From Hydrangea macrophylla (lineage: Eukaryota > Streptophyta > Magnoliopsida > Cornales > Hydrangeaceae): a stretch of 64,000 nt of DNA. Under the pieces are notes generated by a model, which was given only the letters and a program-made list of their open reading frames with translations, was not told where the DNA came from and searched no databases. Of this stretch, positions 24,001-37,585 are shown one piece after another. Made by a program: the position numbers and the translations under genes. Positions within the stretch are counted from its first letter, which is position 1. Every line of letters starts with the position of its first letter. The stretch covers positions 129,475,999 through 129,539,998 of the forward strand of contig CM066991.1 in assembly GCA_033977485.1 (NCBI GenBank). Reading direction: 5' to 3'.

Positions 24001-27000
24001 CATCAATTACAACAGCATCAAACAGAGTATGCTCGGATGAACTGCCAAATTTATGACTCAAAGCAGATTCAGAGCACACTCCGTAAAGATCTCCACCGCA
24101 TCCACTCAATGTAGTTACCACAATTTCAGCTTCCCTTAAAATGGACTTCCGCAATCTATATCTCAGAGCCCTGCTTTCTTCATTGGCTTTCCTCTCCCGT
24201 GCCTGAGTAGTAGAAAGATCTATGTAGATCGCTTTCTTTTCTTCATACAATTTTCTCAACCTTGCCTCAATTTCTACATCAGACATTTCCTTCCCATCAT
24301 CTCCCTTTAGAGCCTCTCCAAACAAACTTTTTGAGTCGGAATTTCCATCCTTCAAGTTAGCACGTTTGGTTTCATAGAACCTAATGCGATCTACTAAATT
24401 TTCTAGACTAGAGCGAGCCATTGATGAGTCACAACCCATATCATTCTTTGAATCACCGTTCATCCTCTCCTCGGCCACACGATGATCAACAAGCGTGTCA
24501 ATAAAGAAGGGTAGTGAATTTGGATGAACTGTCTTTGCATTGCCAACCCTTACAAGATATGGCTTGTACATCACTCCATCACATCCATAAAGGCCCTCAT
24601 TGGATATCCTCGACACCAACTCATCAACTGCAGCATTGGATTGCGCACAAATAAGCATCCTTCCCCTAGCACAATTTCTCATGGGTTTGCAGTTCTTTTC
24701 TGTTTCGCGGTTCAATTGTCTAGCCAAGGCTGCGTCCTGCCAGGCCCTTGCAGTAGCAGTAGATTGGCTAATTTGCGGTTTTGAATTGGTGAATGTAGTG
24801 CCACTAGGTTTTAAAACAGTTAGAGGTCTCTTTGTATCGTTTATTCGCTGTAGAGAAACCGAAAGTAAACCACTGACAATAGCCAAAATAGTTCGAGTCT
24901 TTCCAGTACCTAATAGTAAATTCAGTCAAATCAATAGCCAAGTACTGAAACTCCAGATCCAGTAATTATATTAAAGCTCCATTTGTTCCATTTGGACTGA
25001 GAGAAGTGGAGTGAAGAGAAGAGAAACTCATTAAAAGAAAAGAAGAGACAAAGAGAAAGAGAAAGTATGGTTCTCACACCCTGCTTGGAAAGGCAGGAGA
25101 TGAGAGAAGAAATATGACTTTCTCCTTGTTTAGTTTTTCATAAGATAAAGAAAGAAAGTATTTAGAAGCAATTGACTCTTTTACCCTCTACTAAATAATG
25201 ATACTTCCTAAGTGCGACATATTCAAGGATATTGGAATTTTCAAAGAATGTTTTATTTCTAGTCTCTTCTATTCTCTCCGAATCTCTCCAATTTGGAGGG
25301 GAAAGGAAGGGGTTTTCTTTCTCTTCTCTCCACTTTTCCCAATTCAAACATATTGTAAACCAAAAAATATGTATACCTGGAGGACCCTGTATCAGAGACA
25401 ATTCTAGTTCTTTCTTTGAGTCCAGAGCAGTGTTGATAGCTTGAAGTTGACTGTCATTGTATGATCTTTCAAGAATTCGCTGCAAGGGTTGGGGCAGCTT
25501 ACTGAGATTCTCTTTTCTGCATTCATAATGACCAAGAATATGATTGATGGGATTTAAGATAACAGGAAGTAGAGGGATATTCCTTATTGATGACAGTGCC
25601 TGAAATTCCCGAAGTTGCGATGTCATATTCATAACGCGACTCAAGTACCATTTGCTTCGTTCATTAAGGAGCTTTCTGGCTCGATTTAGACGTGAGGATC
25701 CAGTTTGAAGATAGAACCTTATGACTAGGATACTCAATCGTCTTTTGTTGTCCTTCTCACGCCTCTCTACCTAGGACACAGAGGCACGTTCAAACTTTAA
25801 AAAACAAAATATAAAAGGGCAGAATTGAAAATAACTTGGTAAGCCATACACTTCACGCTTGTGATATTGATAGAGTCATTCACGAGCTTCGCAAGAGGTA
25901 AATAATGTGACTTGTTCCAGTCTCTAACTGTGTAATTTATTGTGGATACACATTTGGTGGAACATATTACCCACGCCATCCAAGTAGGCATTAAGGTGTG
26001 TTTAGAAGTATGCGGCTATGTGCCACTAGAAATTTAGGACATTAAAATCGAAAGTCTCAGAGGAACTACAGCTGCACTTGAAGAGAAATTAATAGGAGAG
26101 TCTACACGAGAGATCAGAGAGAAGCTAAAAACCACATATCAAGTGCACCATTAAAGGCACACAATGTATCAAAGTCTTCTTTCTTTTCTTTTTCTGTTTT
26201 TTTTTTGCCAATTTTTTTTTTTACTCAGTGGGAGTTTTTTTGAAGTCAAAGCATTTCGGAAAGTGAAATGATGTGCAGAATGGACTACATAAGATAGATT
26301 ACCAATCAGTGAGGCACAATCATCAGTTCTGTAGATCACTATCCTACCGATCACATTAAGGCGGAAAAGGAGTACTTCCCAGCTATGTTACATCGATCCT
26401 TCCTAATAGGTTGAAGTATCCATGTCGGACACTCAACACTCGGACATGAATAAGGGATATGTGTCCGACACTTCTATTTGGACACATACAAAGAAGCATG
26501 TTAGCTAGATGCATAATGGTATATTAAAGCCGTTGTTTATATAAAATCCTTTTGCTACAAAGTTCTTTCAAAATAGACGAATGGCACATGTTAAAATCTT
26601 ATTAATACATAAAATACTGTTTCTCTAGGAAATATACTATAAATATTGACAAATTGCAGACCCTCTGTCCTTAGATTCATGAGTTTGGGAAATCCGATGC
26701 ATGTACCCGCGCACCGTCACACATATTCGCGCCCATGTGAGATGGGACTCCAGAGCAATATTTTGAAAACTCAATTGTTCATCGAACCAGAAAAATGACC
26801 GAGTCACCAGTTCAACCGTCGGGTAAACCGGAATCAAACCGTGATGTCATAATTATATAATACATATATTTTTTCATAAATATCAATAAATATTAAATTA
26901 AAAATTATAAAAAAAAAATGCTAAATTTTTATTCACAATATCATAAAACAATTGTAAAACACAGTACAATTTTTTTAATAAATAATGATACGCTTCCCAA

Positions 27001-30000
27001 ATTGTTTAACATTGTACAACAAGCTGTTTAACTAATCGATTGTACCAACATCATTGCATGAGATACCTCTAATGAAGCATTTAAAAATTAGATTTAGAGT
27101 TCAAAATTGGGAAGTGTAGCATTACTCTTTTTTTTTCTTTTATAATTACGAAATACAAACCTAGCTTGAAAATAAATTTTAAGGTACTTGTACTAATGCA
27201 CACTACTGACACGAGTCAACACAATGCTCAAACTTTTGGACACTGTAACTTAGAGTTTCAATGTATGCATGACTAGTGTCTAAAGCCAAGAGACTCTGTC
27301 ACATGGCATTAAATGTCGAGTCATAAAAGACTAGTAAACCTAATCTGTTCGCTTTATACATGGGGTCGTGATGGGGAGAAAAAAAAATAAAGAAGAGAAG
27401 CGACGCATAGCGCAATATCAGATGGAGGCGATGGCAGGTGAGCAAAGAGAACAGTGATTAGGTGACGGTCGGCTAGTCAACCAAGGTGCCAACGATGGAG
27501 CGATTGACAGTGAGTCAAGGTGACAGCAGAGATGACCCAACCCAACCCTTGTTTTCCTATTTTTTTCACGAACTTGTTGGGTTCCAATCCGGGACCGGTT
27601 CTCTGGTCTAAACAACGGTTCTGGCCGGTTTTTTTACCTAATAACGATTACCGAGTTGAACCGGACCGGAAAAGGCACCAGTCGACGGGTGAACCGGCCG
27701 GGCCAGGCCGGATTTTAAAACCTTGGTCCAGAGTTTACAGAATATTTTTGTCCAACGGTGTATTTATTTTTATAAAGAAGACGACCCAACTGATGTAACA
27801 CATTATACAGAGAAAACGTGTACCTTTCCAACCATGTGAACCTCATGTGAAGAAGTTTGCAGAGGTTGTCTGGTAAGCAAAACGAGGTCATTTTCTGAAC
27901 AGCTTCTAGATCCTGCAGAATCACCATCGTGGACACAGCGGACGAGATGAAAGTCATCAATTCTCTCAACAGACAGCACAGATAGACTGCCACAACACAT
28001 TTCTGTAGAATTCACCTCTAAAAAAGAACTCTGCAACTGTGCTTTAAACTCCTCCAAAACCAATGGCCGGAAAATCTCCACATATTCATCGGGTGATTGA
28101 AAACAAACGGGAACTTCTTTTAGCTTGTCCACAAATTGGCTTTCCTCTTCACTTGCAGATGCTAATCCCACTATTGCAAAGTAATCTATCTCTAGGATAG
28201 GTCTATACCAGTCATCAAGCCGTGGTGGCTTAAATCTATTAACACCTCTTTCAAGACGATGTAAATTGGCTGCTCTATCTTCTACAGATAAGTTAAGTTG
28301 AATAACTTGCCGTTTAGGACCAGAACCGCTTGGTTTTGTTGAGTGGACTTGTTGACGCCTTGCAGATTTTACTGCTAACTCCCACGGATCATCTTCAGTA
28401 TCGCGTACCAACTCTTTTATGTCTACATGAGTTGTTTGATTGACCTTATTCGCACATATTTGATCCTTACTTTTTGAACTGACAGTTCCAGTAAACAAGC
28501 TCTTCACATGAGATTTACATTGGGATGCATAAGAATCATTTACATTGCATTTGGAGTTTCCATCTTTTATCTTATGATCTAAAGATTTTGGTTTGATGAG
28601 AGAGCAATTCTTTGAAATGTCAATGCCAGGAACATTCTTCTTTAAAGGGTCACCTTGCGAAGCCCTTTCAACAGCACTGGGACCCACTTTCTTGTCATCC
28701 AACATACAGTCACTTGACGGTGCATGAGAAGGAATTACTTCATTACTAGAGGCTTCCAATTGCATCTCATCATCCGAAAGAATAATCACATCATCTCTGC
28801 CACTCTTGTTTTCTGATGTTACTGAGTCCAGAATCTGCACATCAGCATCCTCCAACGAGAGAGATTGTGCATCTTGAGCTGAGCACTTTCTCTCAGATGA
28901 TAGGTAAAGAGAAACCGAAGGTTTTGACTTTAACTTTGCTTTTCCAACCATTCCAGAACCTTCATTAGATAATGAAACAGAAAGGTGCGATACTTGCTCT
29001 TCCAGATCATCCATTTCAACATTTTCTGGATTTGAAAGCCATCTTATGAATAATGATGATACTGAAGATTATTAAGGAAATTGAACTTAAAACAAATAAA
29101 CACTCACCAGATGAAATTAATTTCTCAACCGCCCTGATTGCCGAAGCAGAATTATCACTGCAGGACTCTTTCAGCAAATCAAGCAAACACACAACTGTTT
29201 GTTTCCAATATCTAACAATGACTGTAAGCGATGACCTGCCCCAGTCCATCAAATCATGAAGCCATTTAAAATCAAATAAATTATGCACCGTCATTCCTGA
29301 AGGCCCAGACATGTTATAAGGGGATGATCGAAGCCTCTCAAAAATAACAGGAAGGATCTCAAGTAGACGGACACAAGTCATCTGAGACAACAAAACAAAA
29401 AACACAAATAAAGTGTTAAATAAGTTCCTCGCTCATTTAAAGCCAAAGACATGACACCATTTCACAGTTCTCATGCACGTAACGTAAGAGAAACTCTAAA
29501 CCAAAAGAACAGGTATTTTTTCTGATATAATGTAATATGATAACTATCAGCAAAACACAGCCATGTACAAGCATGGAATCACCATCTACGATAATATATA
29601 ATCTCAAAATCATGCCCCAAACCATTTCAAATTAACATTTTCTAATTTAAACACACCAATGTTCTTTTGGCAGAACGCATTGTATGATGCTCAATCTGAT
29701 TAATCCAGAAGAAAAAAATAATTTCAAAAACCTCATGGGTAGTTGAGTAGGCAGGGGGAAAGGTTCAGCCAATCAAACACCTCCGGTTTGACTTTCCAGG
29801 GTTGTCTAATGCATGTAATTTGTTCGAATTAGCGTGCATCCATGGGGACTTATCTCAGATAAAGTTAAGTCAAGGCCAGCCTGACATACAAAGCAAGATG
29901 CCCATAACAGAAATATTGCATGTAATTCAAACCAAATAAAGAGTTGGCTTACATATAATATTATTACACAGGCTAAAATTTCATTAAATGCAGATATTCA

Positions 30001-33000
30001 GAATCAGTGGAAGGCAAGGGACCATACCTGGGAAATTTTGTAATCTACGAAGGCCTTCCCTTCAGCCAAACACTTAAGTAAAGAAGGCCACGCAATTCCC
30101 GCTAGTAAGCAACTAAACTTCTCCCAAGATGCTGCATCGACACTTGATAATTGCACAGCATTATCAGCAGGTACAGAATCAAAGACTGGCTGCCACAAAA
30201 ATCCACCTTGGGAAGAGAAGTTTGAGATTTTTAAGTCATCTGATGAACTTCTTGGTAGGGTTTGGGTAGGTGTAAACCCTTCTTTCAGTAGTTTGCATAG
30301 AACAAAGAAGAAATGATGTAGAATCTGAAAATTTACTAGAACTGATTCCATTTGGACCTGGAAAAAAAGGAAAACTACGTTCAATAACCAAGATGACATG
30401 ATATAGTTTTGCTGAAAGGAAGAGCCCTTTGTTCATATTTTTCAACCATTATGTTCAACCATTAGATCACCGGCTGGAGAAACAAGCGAATTCCCAATTG
30501 TCGTAAGCCTGCACCAAGGGTCGGCCTTGAGCCCTTATTTATTTGCCCTAATTATGGATGAATTGACTAGACACATTCAAGATGAGGTCCCATGGTGTAT
30601 GTTGTTCACAGATGATATTGTCTTGGTTGATGAGACTACAGGGGAACCCAACACTAAACTGGAAGCTTGGAGAGAAGCACGGGAGACTAAGGGGCTAAAG
30701 ATAAGTAGGACGAAAACATAATACATGGAATGCAGTTTTAGCACCGGTGGAAGTAGAGACAACGAAGCAGTGAAGATCGAAGACCGGGAGATTCCAAAGG
30801 GGGAACACTTCCGCTATCTAGGTTCAATGATCAGTAGAGATGGAGAGATTGGTGATGACATGACCCATAGAATTAAAGTAGGCTGGCTTAAGTGGAGGAG
30901 TGCTTCCGGAGTATTAAACTGTAAGCAAAATTTTATAGGACAACAATTAGGTCAGCTATGCTCTATGGGACAGAATGTTGGGCAACTAAGAAACAACACA
31001 TTAGAAGTGAGCGTAGCTGAGATGAGGATGCTAAGGTGGATGTGTGGTAAGACTAGGAAAGATAGAATTAGAAATGAGTACATTAGAGAGACTGTGGATT
31101 GAGGATAAGTTGAGGGAGAATAGACTTAGATGGTTCGGCTATGTGCAACGAAGACCTGTAGATGCCCTTGTGCGAAAGAGTGATACGATCGTAGTGTCTG
31201 GAATGGTTAGAGGAAGGGGCAGACCTAGACTGGCCAGGGAGTATGTAGTGCAACAAGATATGAATATATATAATTTAAGTGAGCATATAGATCTTGATCA
31301 TGCATAATGGAGAAAAAGGATTCATACAGCCGACCCCAACTGATTGGGACACAAGGCTTGGTTTGGTTTGGTTTGGTTATGTTCAAACACCCTTTTACTG
31401 CAAACACAAAATCATCCCGTGAAAATCAGCACGATCTGTTCATGAGCAGTATGAAACAACTACGAATTCACTTTCGAATGCCCTTATTTTTAAGAGAGTG
31501 CCATTGATATGCACAGAAGGGCTGCCACACCCATAAGTTTAAAAAGTAAATCATACATCATCCAGTAGAACTTTTAAAGATGAAAAAAGGATGACAAGTT
31601 TTGAATTCATAATAGGTCTAGAGTAAACAGTAGATCCATCTGCCACTTAAGCAGTTAGGCCTGTCCGTGAAACTCCTTTGTGAATCAGCCCATGTCTCTC
31701 CCAGTTTTGAAATATATGGTATATAAATATATACACACACACACACACTTGTATGTAGTTTATTATCAGAGGAAATGAAATTTTAGAAAGAAGCTTTACC
31801 AGATTCAAAGCATGTCGCAAACCCAAAAGAAGTGCTGACAAAGAAGAAGTGCTCGAGCAAAGAAACTGCAAACCAGAAGCAAGGCCACGTGTGTTTGAAA
31901 CTTGTTCAAGTATACATCTGCCAACATGCCGTGTATTCTGCATCAACCAGAAAATTTTATCTGCTGCTTATGGAGGTAAACAAAAAGCACACATGAGAAA
32001 GAGACGGAGAGGAATCAATCACTTCCCCATTTCAGTCAAAAAGTTTGAATGAAAAGATGTGTAAGCTATTTTACATCATTAGGATCCACAAGCAAAAGGA
32101 TCAAGCTTTCACTCATCCTTGGTTCCCAGGTCCACTGTTTCCGAAGGTCTCCTTGCTCCATTTTAACAATAAAATGAGCAGTTAACCTGTGAAACATCTT
32201 CAGTCAATAATCATGGTAGTGCGTCCACTCTCAAGTTGTTAATTCAAAGAATATATAGGAATACAGACACTTATCACCTATGTTACATGCACTCTTCTTA
32301 ATAGGTCGAAGTGCACGTGCCGGACAGTCGATACTCCGACAAGGGTATGGGATACGTGTCAGACACTTCTGGTTGGACTCACGCCAGGAAACATCTTAGC
32401 AACTTGTGTTTAGTACATCAAAGTCTTATACTCCTGATACAAAGTTCTTGCAAAATGGACGAAATTGCACATTAAAGTCTTATATTACAGGGAAAAAAAA
32501 ACTATTTCCTCTTGAGTCTTGACATATAAAAAAGGATATAGAGATTTATTGTCGTGTCACCATATTCTTAAGACTCGTAGGTTTGGGAAGTCCAACCGTC
32601 AGACACGTTCACATACCCGCACCTGACACCAGTACCTAGTCCACGTAACATAGTCTAGCACTACAGATGTACAACGCACCACTATAACAAAAGGCCGAAA
32701 TGACTAACCTCTTGAAACTTCTTATTAAAGGAATACACATAGTTGATACTTTCGCTGAGTTTTTTGACTCCTTCCCATCTCCACAATCATCAGACCCAGA
32801 CGGAACCTTCCATCCGAATAGATTTGAGATTTCTGATGCGCAAGTCGACAACCAATTCCTAATCGTAAGTGCCATTTCAGTGCTATTTTCAGGTTCTACC
32901 ATGGGAAAACGAGATAAAGCCCAAAAGACGGCCTTAGAAAATGACACTGGAAGAACCAAGGGATCAGTTTCAACTAAAACATCAAACCACAACATCGGGA

Positions 33001-36000
33001 TGCACATCCATCCCCCGAATTCCTGAGAGGTGATTTTACTCTGTACATTGAATTCTTTCCAGCAACTAATATCCTTCTCTTCAACGTCACGAGCAAACAG
33101 GAGACCTTCATCATCATCCTCATCATTGAAATCAGGAACCATCTTTCCGCCAATTCTTGAAGCTGTTTGGCGGTTCAGCATTGAAGTAACTATGGCCGAT
33201 GCATCAGACACTACAATAGTTTGAATAAGATCAAAAGCAGGTTGTCGCAGAGAACTATGAAGTGATGAATCCTTCAGAGAAGACACAAGAGAAGGGCCCC
33301 TGTCCAACAAAATTGCGCAAGTCACAAGGGTTATCCATGTTTGAAACTTGTCCAGTACTCACCCAAAAAAGCCATGCATTCACATGAAGATAAGCCAACC
33401 ATCTTTGTGAGCCCGGATGAGATGAGATATAATTATTCAGATCTTTGCACATTAAAAAATGGAAATTCAACAGCAATGAAAAGATACAAAAAAAGGCATG
33501 AAGAGGGGGAAAAGGTTAATACGAGTTTACTTTAAATATCTTTAAACAGTTTAAACCATTTCTCTTTCTGCTTTGAACCTTCTTCTCTCCTTTTCCATTC
33601 CATTTGTTCTCTCACTACATTTCCGCCTGAACATAATTTGGAAAAAGGTATAGGAAAGTGAAAGCATCCATTTAACATCCCCAATTCTAAATGCAATGTT
33701 AAAGCAGATGAAACAGCTGAAGAACTTCTGAACAATAAATATACAAAAGATAAAACTAGCTGCCTAGCTCACATTCAAAATGGAAGAAGATAAATCTTAA
33801 ACATCCTCCACGTATCCAAATTAAAATCAGTAAAAAAATGGACCCAATATGCTCACCACATATGTGCACATTCAAAAGGTGGACTTGGAGGATTCATCTT
33901 ATAACCTCGGTGAATAATGAGGAGAGCTATCTGCAAAAAGGAAACAAAACCATAAATAGTAAATAACTAAATGATGAAGGATAAGGAAAATATAAATGGC
34001 TATAAACTAAAGACTGATCATTGTGTAACATGGCTGATTTTCACAAGGATGAAATTAAACCTGGCAAGCCTTCTTTCTCATTAAAATGCTGAAGTTACTG
34101 CTCACAGTCACTTGATGAAGAAGAAAATAAAGAAAATGCCTCCGTTGCTTTTCGTGTTCTCCATCTTGCAAAGCTTCAAGAGACTGAATAGATAGGACCA
34201 GTTCAGATCAGTAATGTCAACAATGACTCATGCCATGGAAGGAAGAAAAGAAAAAGAATAAACACTGATACACAACTTGAAACTAGAATGGCAGAAATGA
34301 TACGAAGACATGCCTGCAAAAAAGGCTGGAAAAGATCAAAGATATCTTTATGGCTTTTCTCATTTCGTGTATGGAAACACTGACCCAATAGTGTGTTGCG
34401 CATTACGCTTGGAGACAACGTGGCCCTCAACCAAAGCTTACATCCTTAAACAATTCCCATTAAAATTTTGAACAAATTATCAACAACCTCGTAGGGAAGG
34501 GAACAAGAAAACAGCAAGGGAGAGGGGAGAGAGGGAGAGAGTACCAAGCATTTCAAAGAGCAGTCTCAGGCAGTTAACAGCATAGGAAAATTCAAGTGAA
34601 TCGTCACTTATATGGTTGAGTACAATACTAAGAAAAATTGGATAGCGCTCCAGTATCCCTTCTTCAAATGCTAGAGGCTCTAAGAACCCAAGCCTTCAAG
34701 ATAAAGACACAACAAGAACTATTAGTAAATAAACAGAGAGGAGAAGAACACATGAAGATTTAGAAAACTAACACTGCTCTTGTTTCAACTTAAATTGTTT
34801 TACGCCGGAAAACATTTTTCATGTAAAATGTATTACATGAAACAAATCATTTTCCTTCTTATTTTCCGGTGTTTCGTTGACACTTGAAAAATATATTGAC
34901 AAAGCAATTTACATATATTTACATAGATACATGTAGATTAGCTGAGCATTTTACTTTCAAATATACTTCCCGAAAACGACTTATGGAAGTTTTTTGCAAA
35001 TCATTTTCAGCGTGTTTAGCTACTTTCCTTTTCCTGAAAATGTTTGGAAAACATTTTATTGACAACCAGATACCGGAAAATGCTGAAACTATTTTCCAGA
35101 AAATCTTTTACGTGGAACCAAACAGTGCGTAAAGCCGCTACTTCCTACAATGCTTTTATTCCAAGCCACACAGGTACACGCTCCAGCTGCACCCTGGGCC
35201 TCAAAGTCCCGGAAGTTGATGGCACTACTTCTGTCTCCAAAAAGTCCGTGCATTTCTTGAGCAAAGGCTGCAAAGGCTCCATGTCTGTTGAGCTCCTACA
35301 GAAAAAAGTAAGAAACAAAAGATGAACCAGGAACCATGTTCTCATGCATTGGAAACCAAATTTCCAAATGGAACCTTTTGGGATATGAAAGTGATCCACT
35401 GTTAAAGCATCAATTTCAAACCAGGAAGGATAACCAAAACCAGTACTATCTTATAAACCGAGGTAGTCCCCAGCAGCCTCAATCCGGTGCAGACAACTGT
35501 CAAACAATGTTTCATTCCCCAGTTGAAATTCACAGTCACTCGTTTAGGCTCTGTTTGGATTTAAAGAATGAAAACTATTATCCTCGTATTTTTCCTATTG
35601 TTTTCCTTCATGTTTAAATAGCATTTGAATTTGAAAGTTTTCAAAATATAATGTGAACTCAAGAAAAGAAATAGGGAATTGACTCAGAATATTCAAATTT
35701 CCTAACCAACCTTCACCCAACTTTCTTTTCCTCCCAATTTTCCTCATCCTTAACCAACCATAGAAAAGTGTTATCCTCACTGTTTTACTTTACTTTCCCT
35801 CACCTAACTCGATGAACCAAACAAAGCCATATGGAAGGAGTGTTACTTCCTCATAATTTTTCGACCACCGTGTTCTCCACTGACACTTCCCGTTGACTCC
35901 CGTCAACCACGGTAACCCTCTCGAATACCAATATATACCAATATCTAGCAAAGACATTTCAGTGGATGAACCTTTTTATTAACATAAAACCAAAAAACTG

Positions 36001-37517
36001 CTGAACAACAATAATGAAGAATGAGAGATCCTGCAACAACTGTACGACCTAACATCCAAAGTACAAATGAACTCTAATCGTACCCTCTAAAACAAGGCTA
36101 AATGATTGTTCTAGCCAAATCTTCGGCATCCACATTAATCTTGCTAATTAAGGAGTCCATTGGGAGTCGATGATGTGAAGTGGATAAAAAATCTTCAACC
36201 TCTCTACCAGTGCCACCAAGGCCACGAGGACAAAGATGTGGTAGCAAACTTGAATGAGCTGCAGAAAAAGCTTTTGTGACCAAGGCCAAATAGATGTGAA
36301 GAAGTTTTTTACGGTTGGTTGCATGTTTGTTCCTAATTGTGCTCTGGTAAGATCTCTTTTTTTAATATAATTATTTCTCATTACTCATAAGTATGACTTT
36401 AAGCTATTGTGTTCCGTGTTCTCAGTACTTTTCCAGTTCTCTCCCATTGTCCATTCTTCTTCCCCACTACTCTATAAACTGTCAAGGGTAGAAGAACTTC
36501 AGTGATTTCACGAACCTGTCCACGAAAAAACCTTGTCGAAGAAGCATTTTCAAAAATTTGGCCCAAATGAAACCCAAATTTCAAACATGAACATTCCACC
36601 TCGACAAGGTTTTTTCCCGGCTAGTCATAAAAGGTCAAGCAGAGACATCATTCTGGTTTCTCACATTGTCAGGCTGGGCTGGTATTGGTAACATGGTACT
36701 TATCAGTTATCACCAAAGGAAATGGTCAGTTGGGACTGTACAGCAACATCCACTGGTCCCATCCCACCACAGATTTTCTGGTTGACTATAAATATCAGCA
36801 TTACTAATGGAAATCAAAACCGAACCAAAAGCCAATTTAGTTGCCCCCATGAAGTAGCAGAAAAAAACAGTACCTCAATTTTCCCATGTTGCCAGCTAGG
36901 CGTAACCCAATAGAACGTGCTCTCCTACTTTTAAGAAAAAGCAATGCATAAACTCCCTGATTAACAAAAAAAAGTAAATAAAATAAAAAGAAAGAGAGCA
37001 ATGACTTGATTAAGGATAAATGCAATTGGAATCAAAGGCCAACCAAGAATAAAGACAAACAAATGACTGAGAAACAGTACCGGATACTGTTGATGTCCTG
37101 CCAGAGTTAGTTCATGACAGTTATCTATTGCTTCAATAAATATCTGAAACTCAGTGAGCAAGGACTGATCATCCAATAGGACAGGAAACATCAAAACCTG
37201 TAACACAATAGTAAACCAAGTTATACCATGATCCAGCAACATGGAAGAATCAGTGAACAATTTAATCAAGGTCACTTCAACAACTGGAAATGTAGAATTT
37301 CCCGCTATAATGAGTAAGACAACAGCAAACCAAATTACTCCATGATCCAGCAATATGCAAGCATAAAAAGAAATAATCAGTGAACTACTCAAGCAAGGTC
37401 AGATCCAAACAACTGGACCTGTTGAATTTCCAATATAATGAGCAAGACAATAGAAGGTTGCATCATTTATAGTATCAATACACAAAAGAAAAGGAAACAC
37501 GTAAATTTATGAACAAG

Positions 37518-37585
<68 letters not shown>

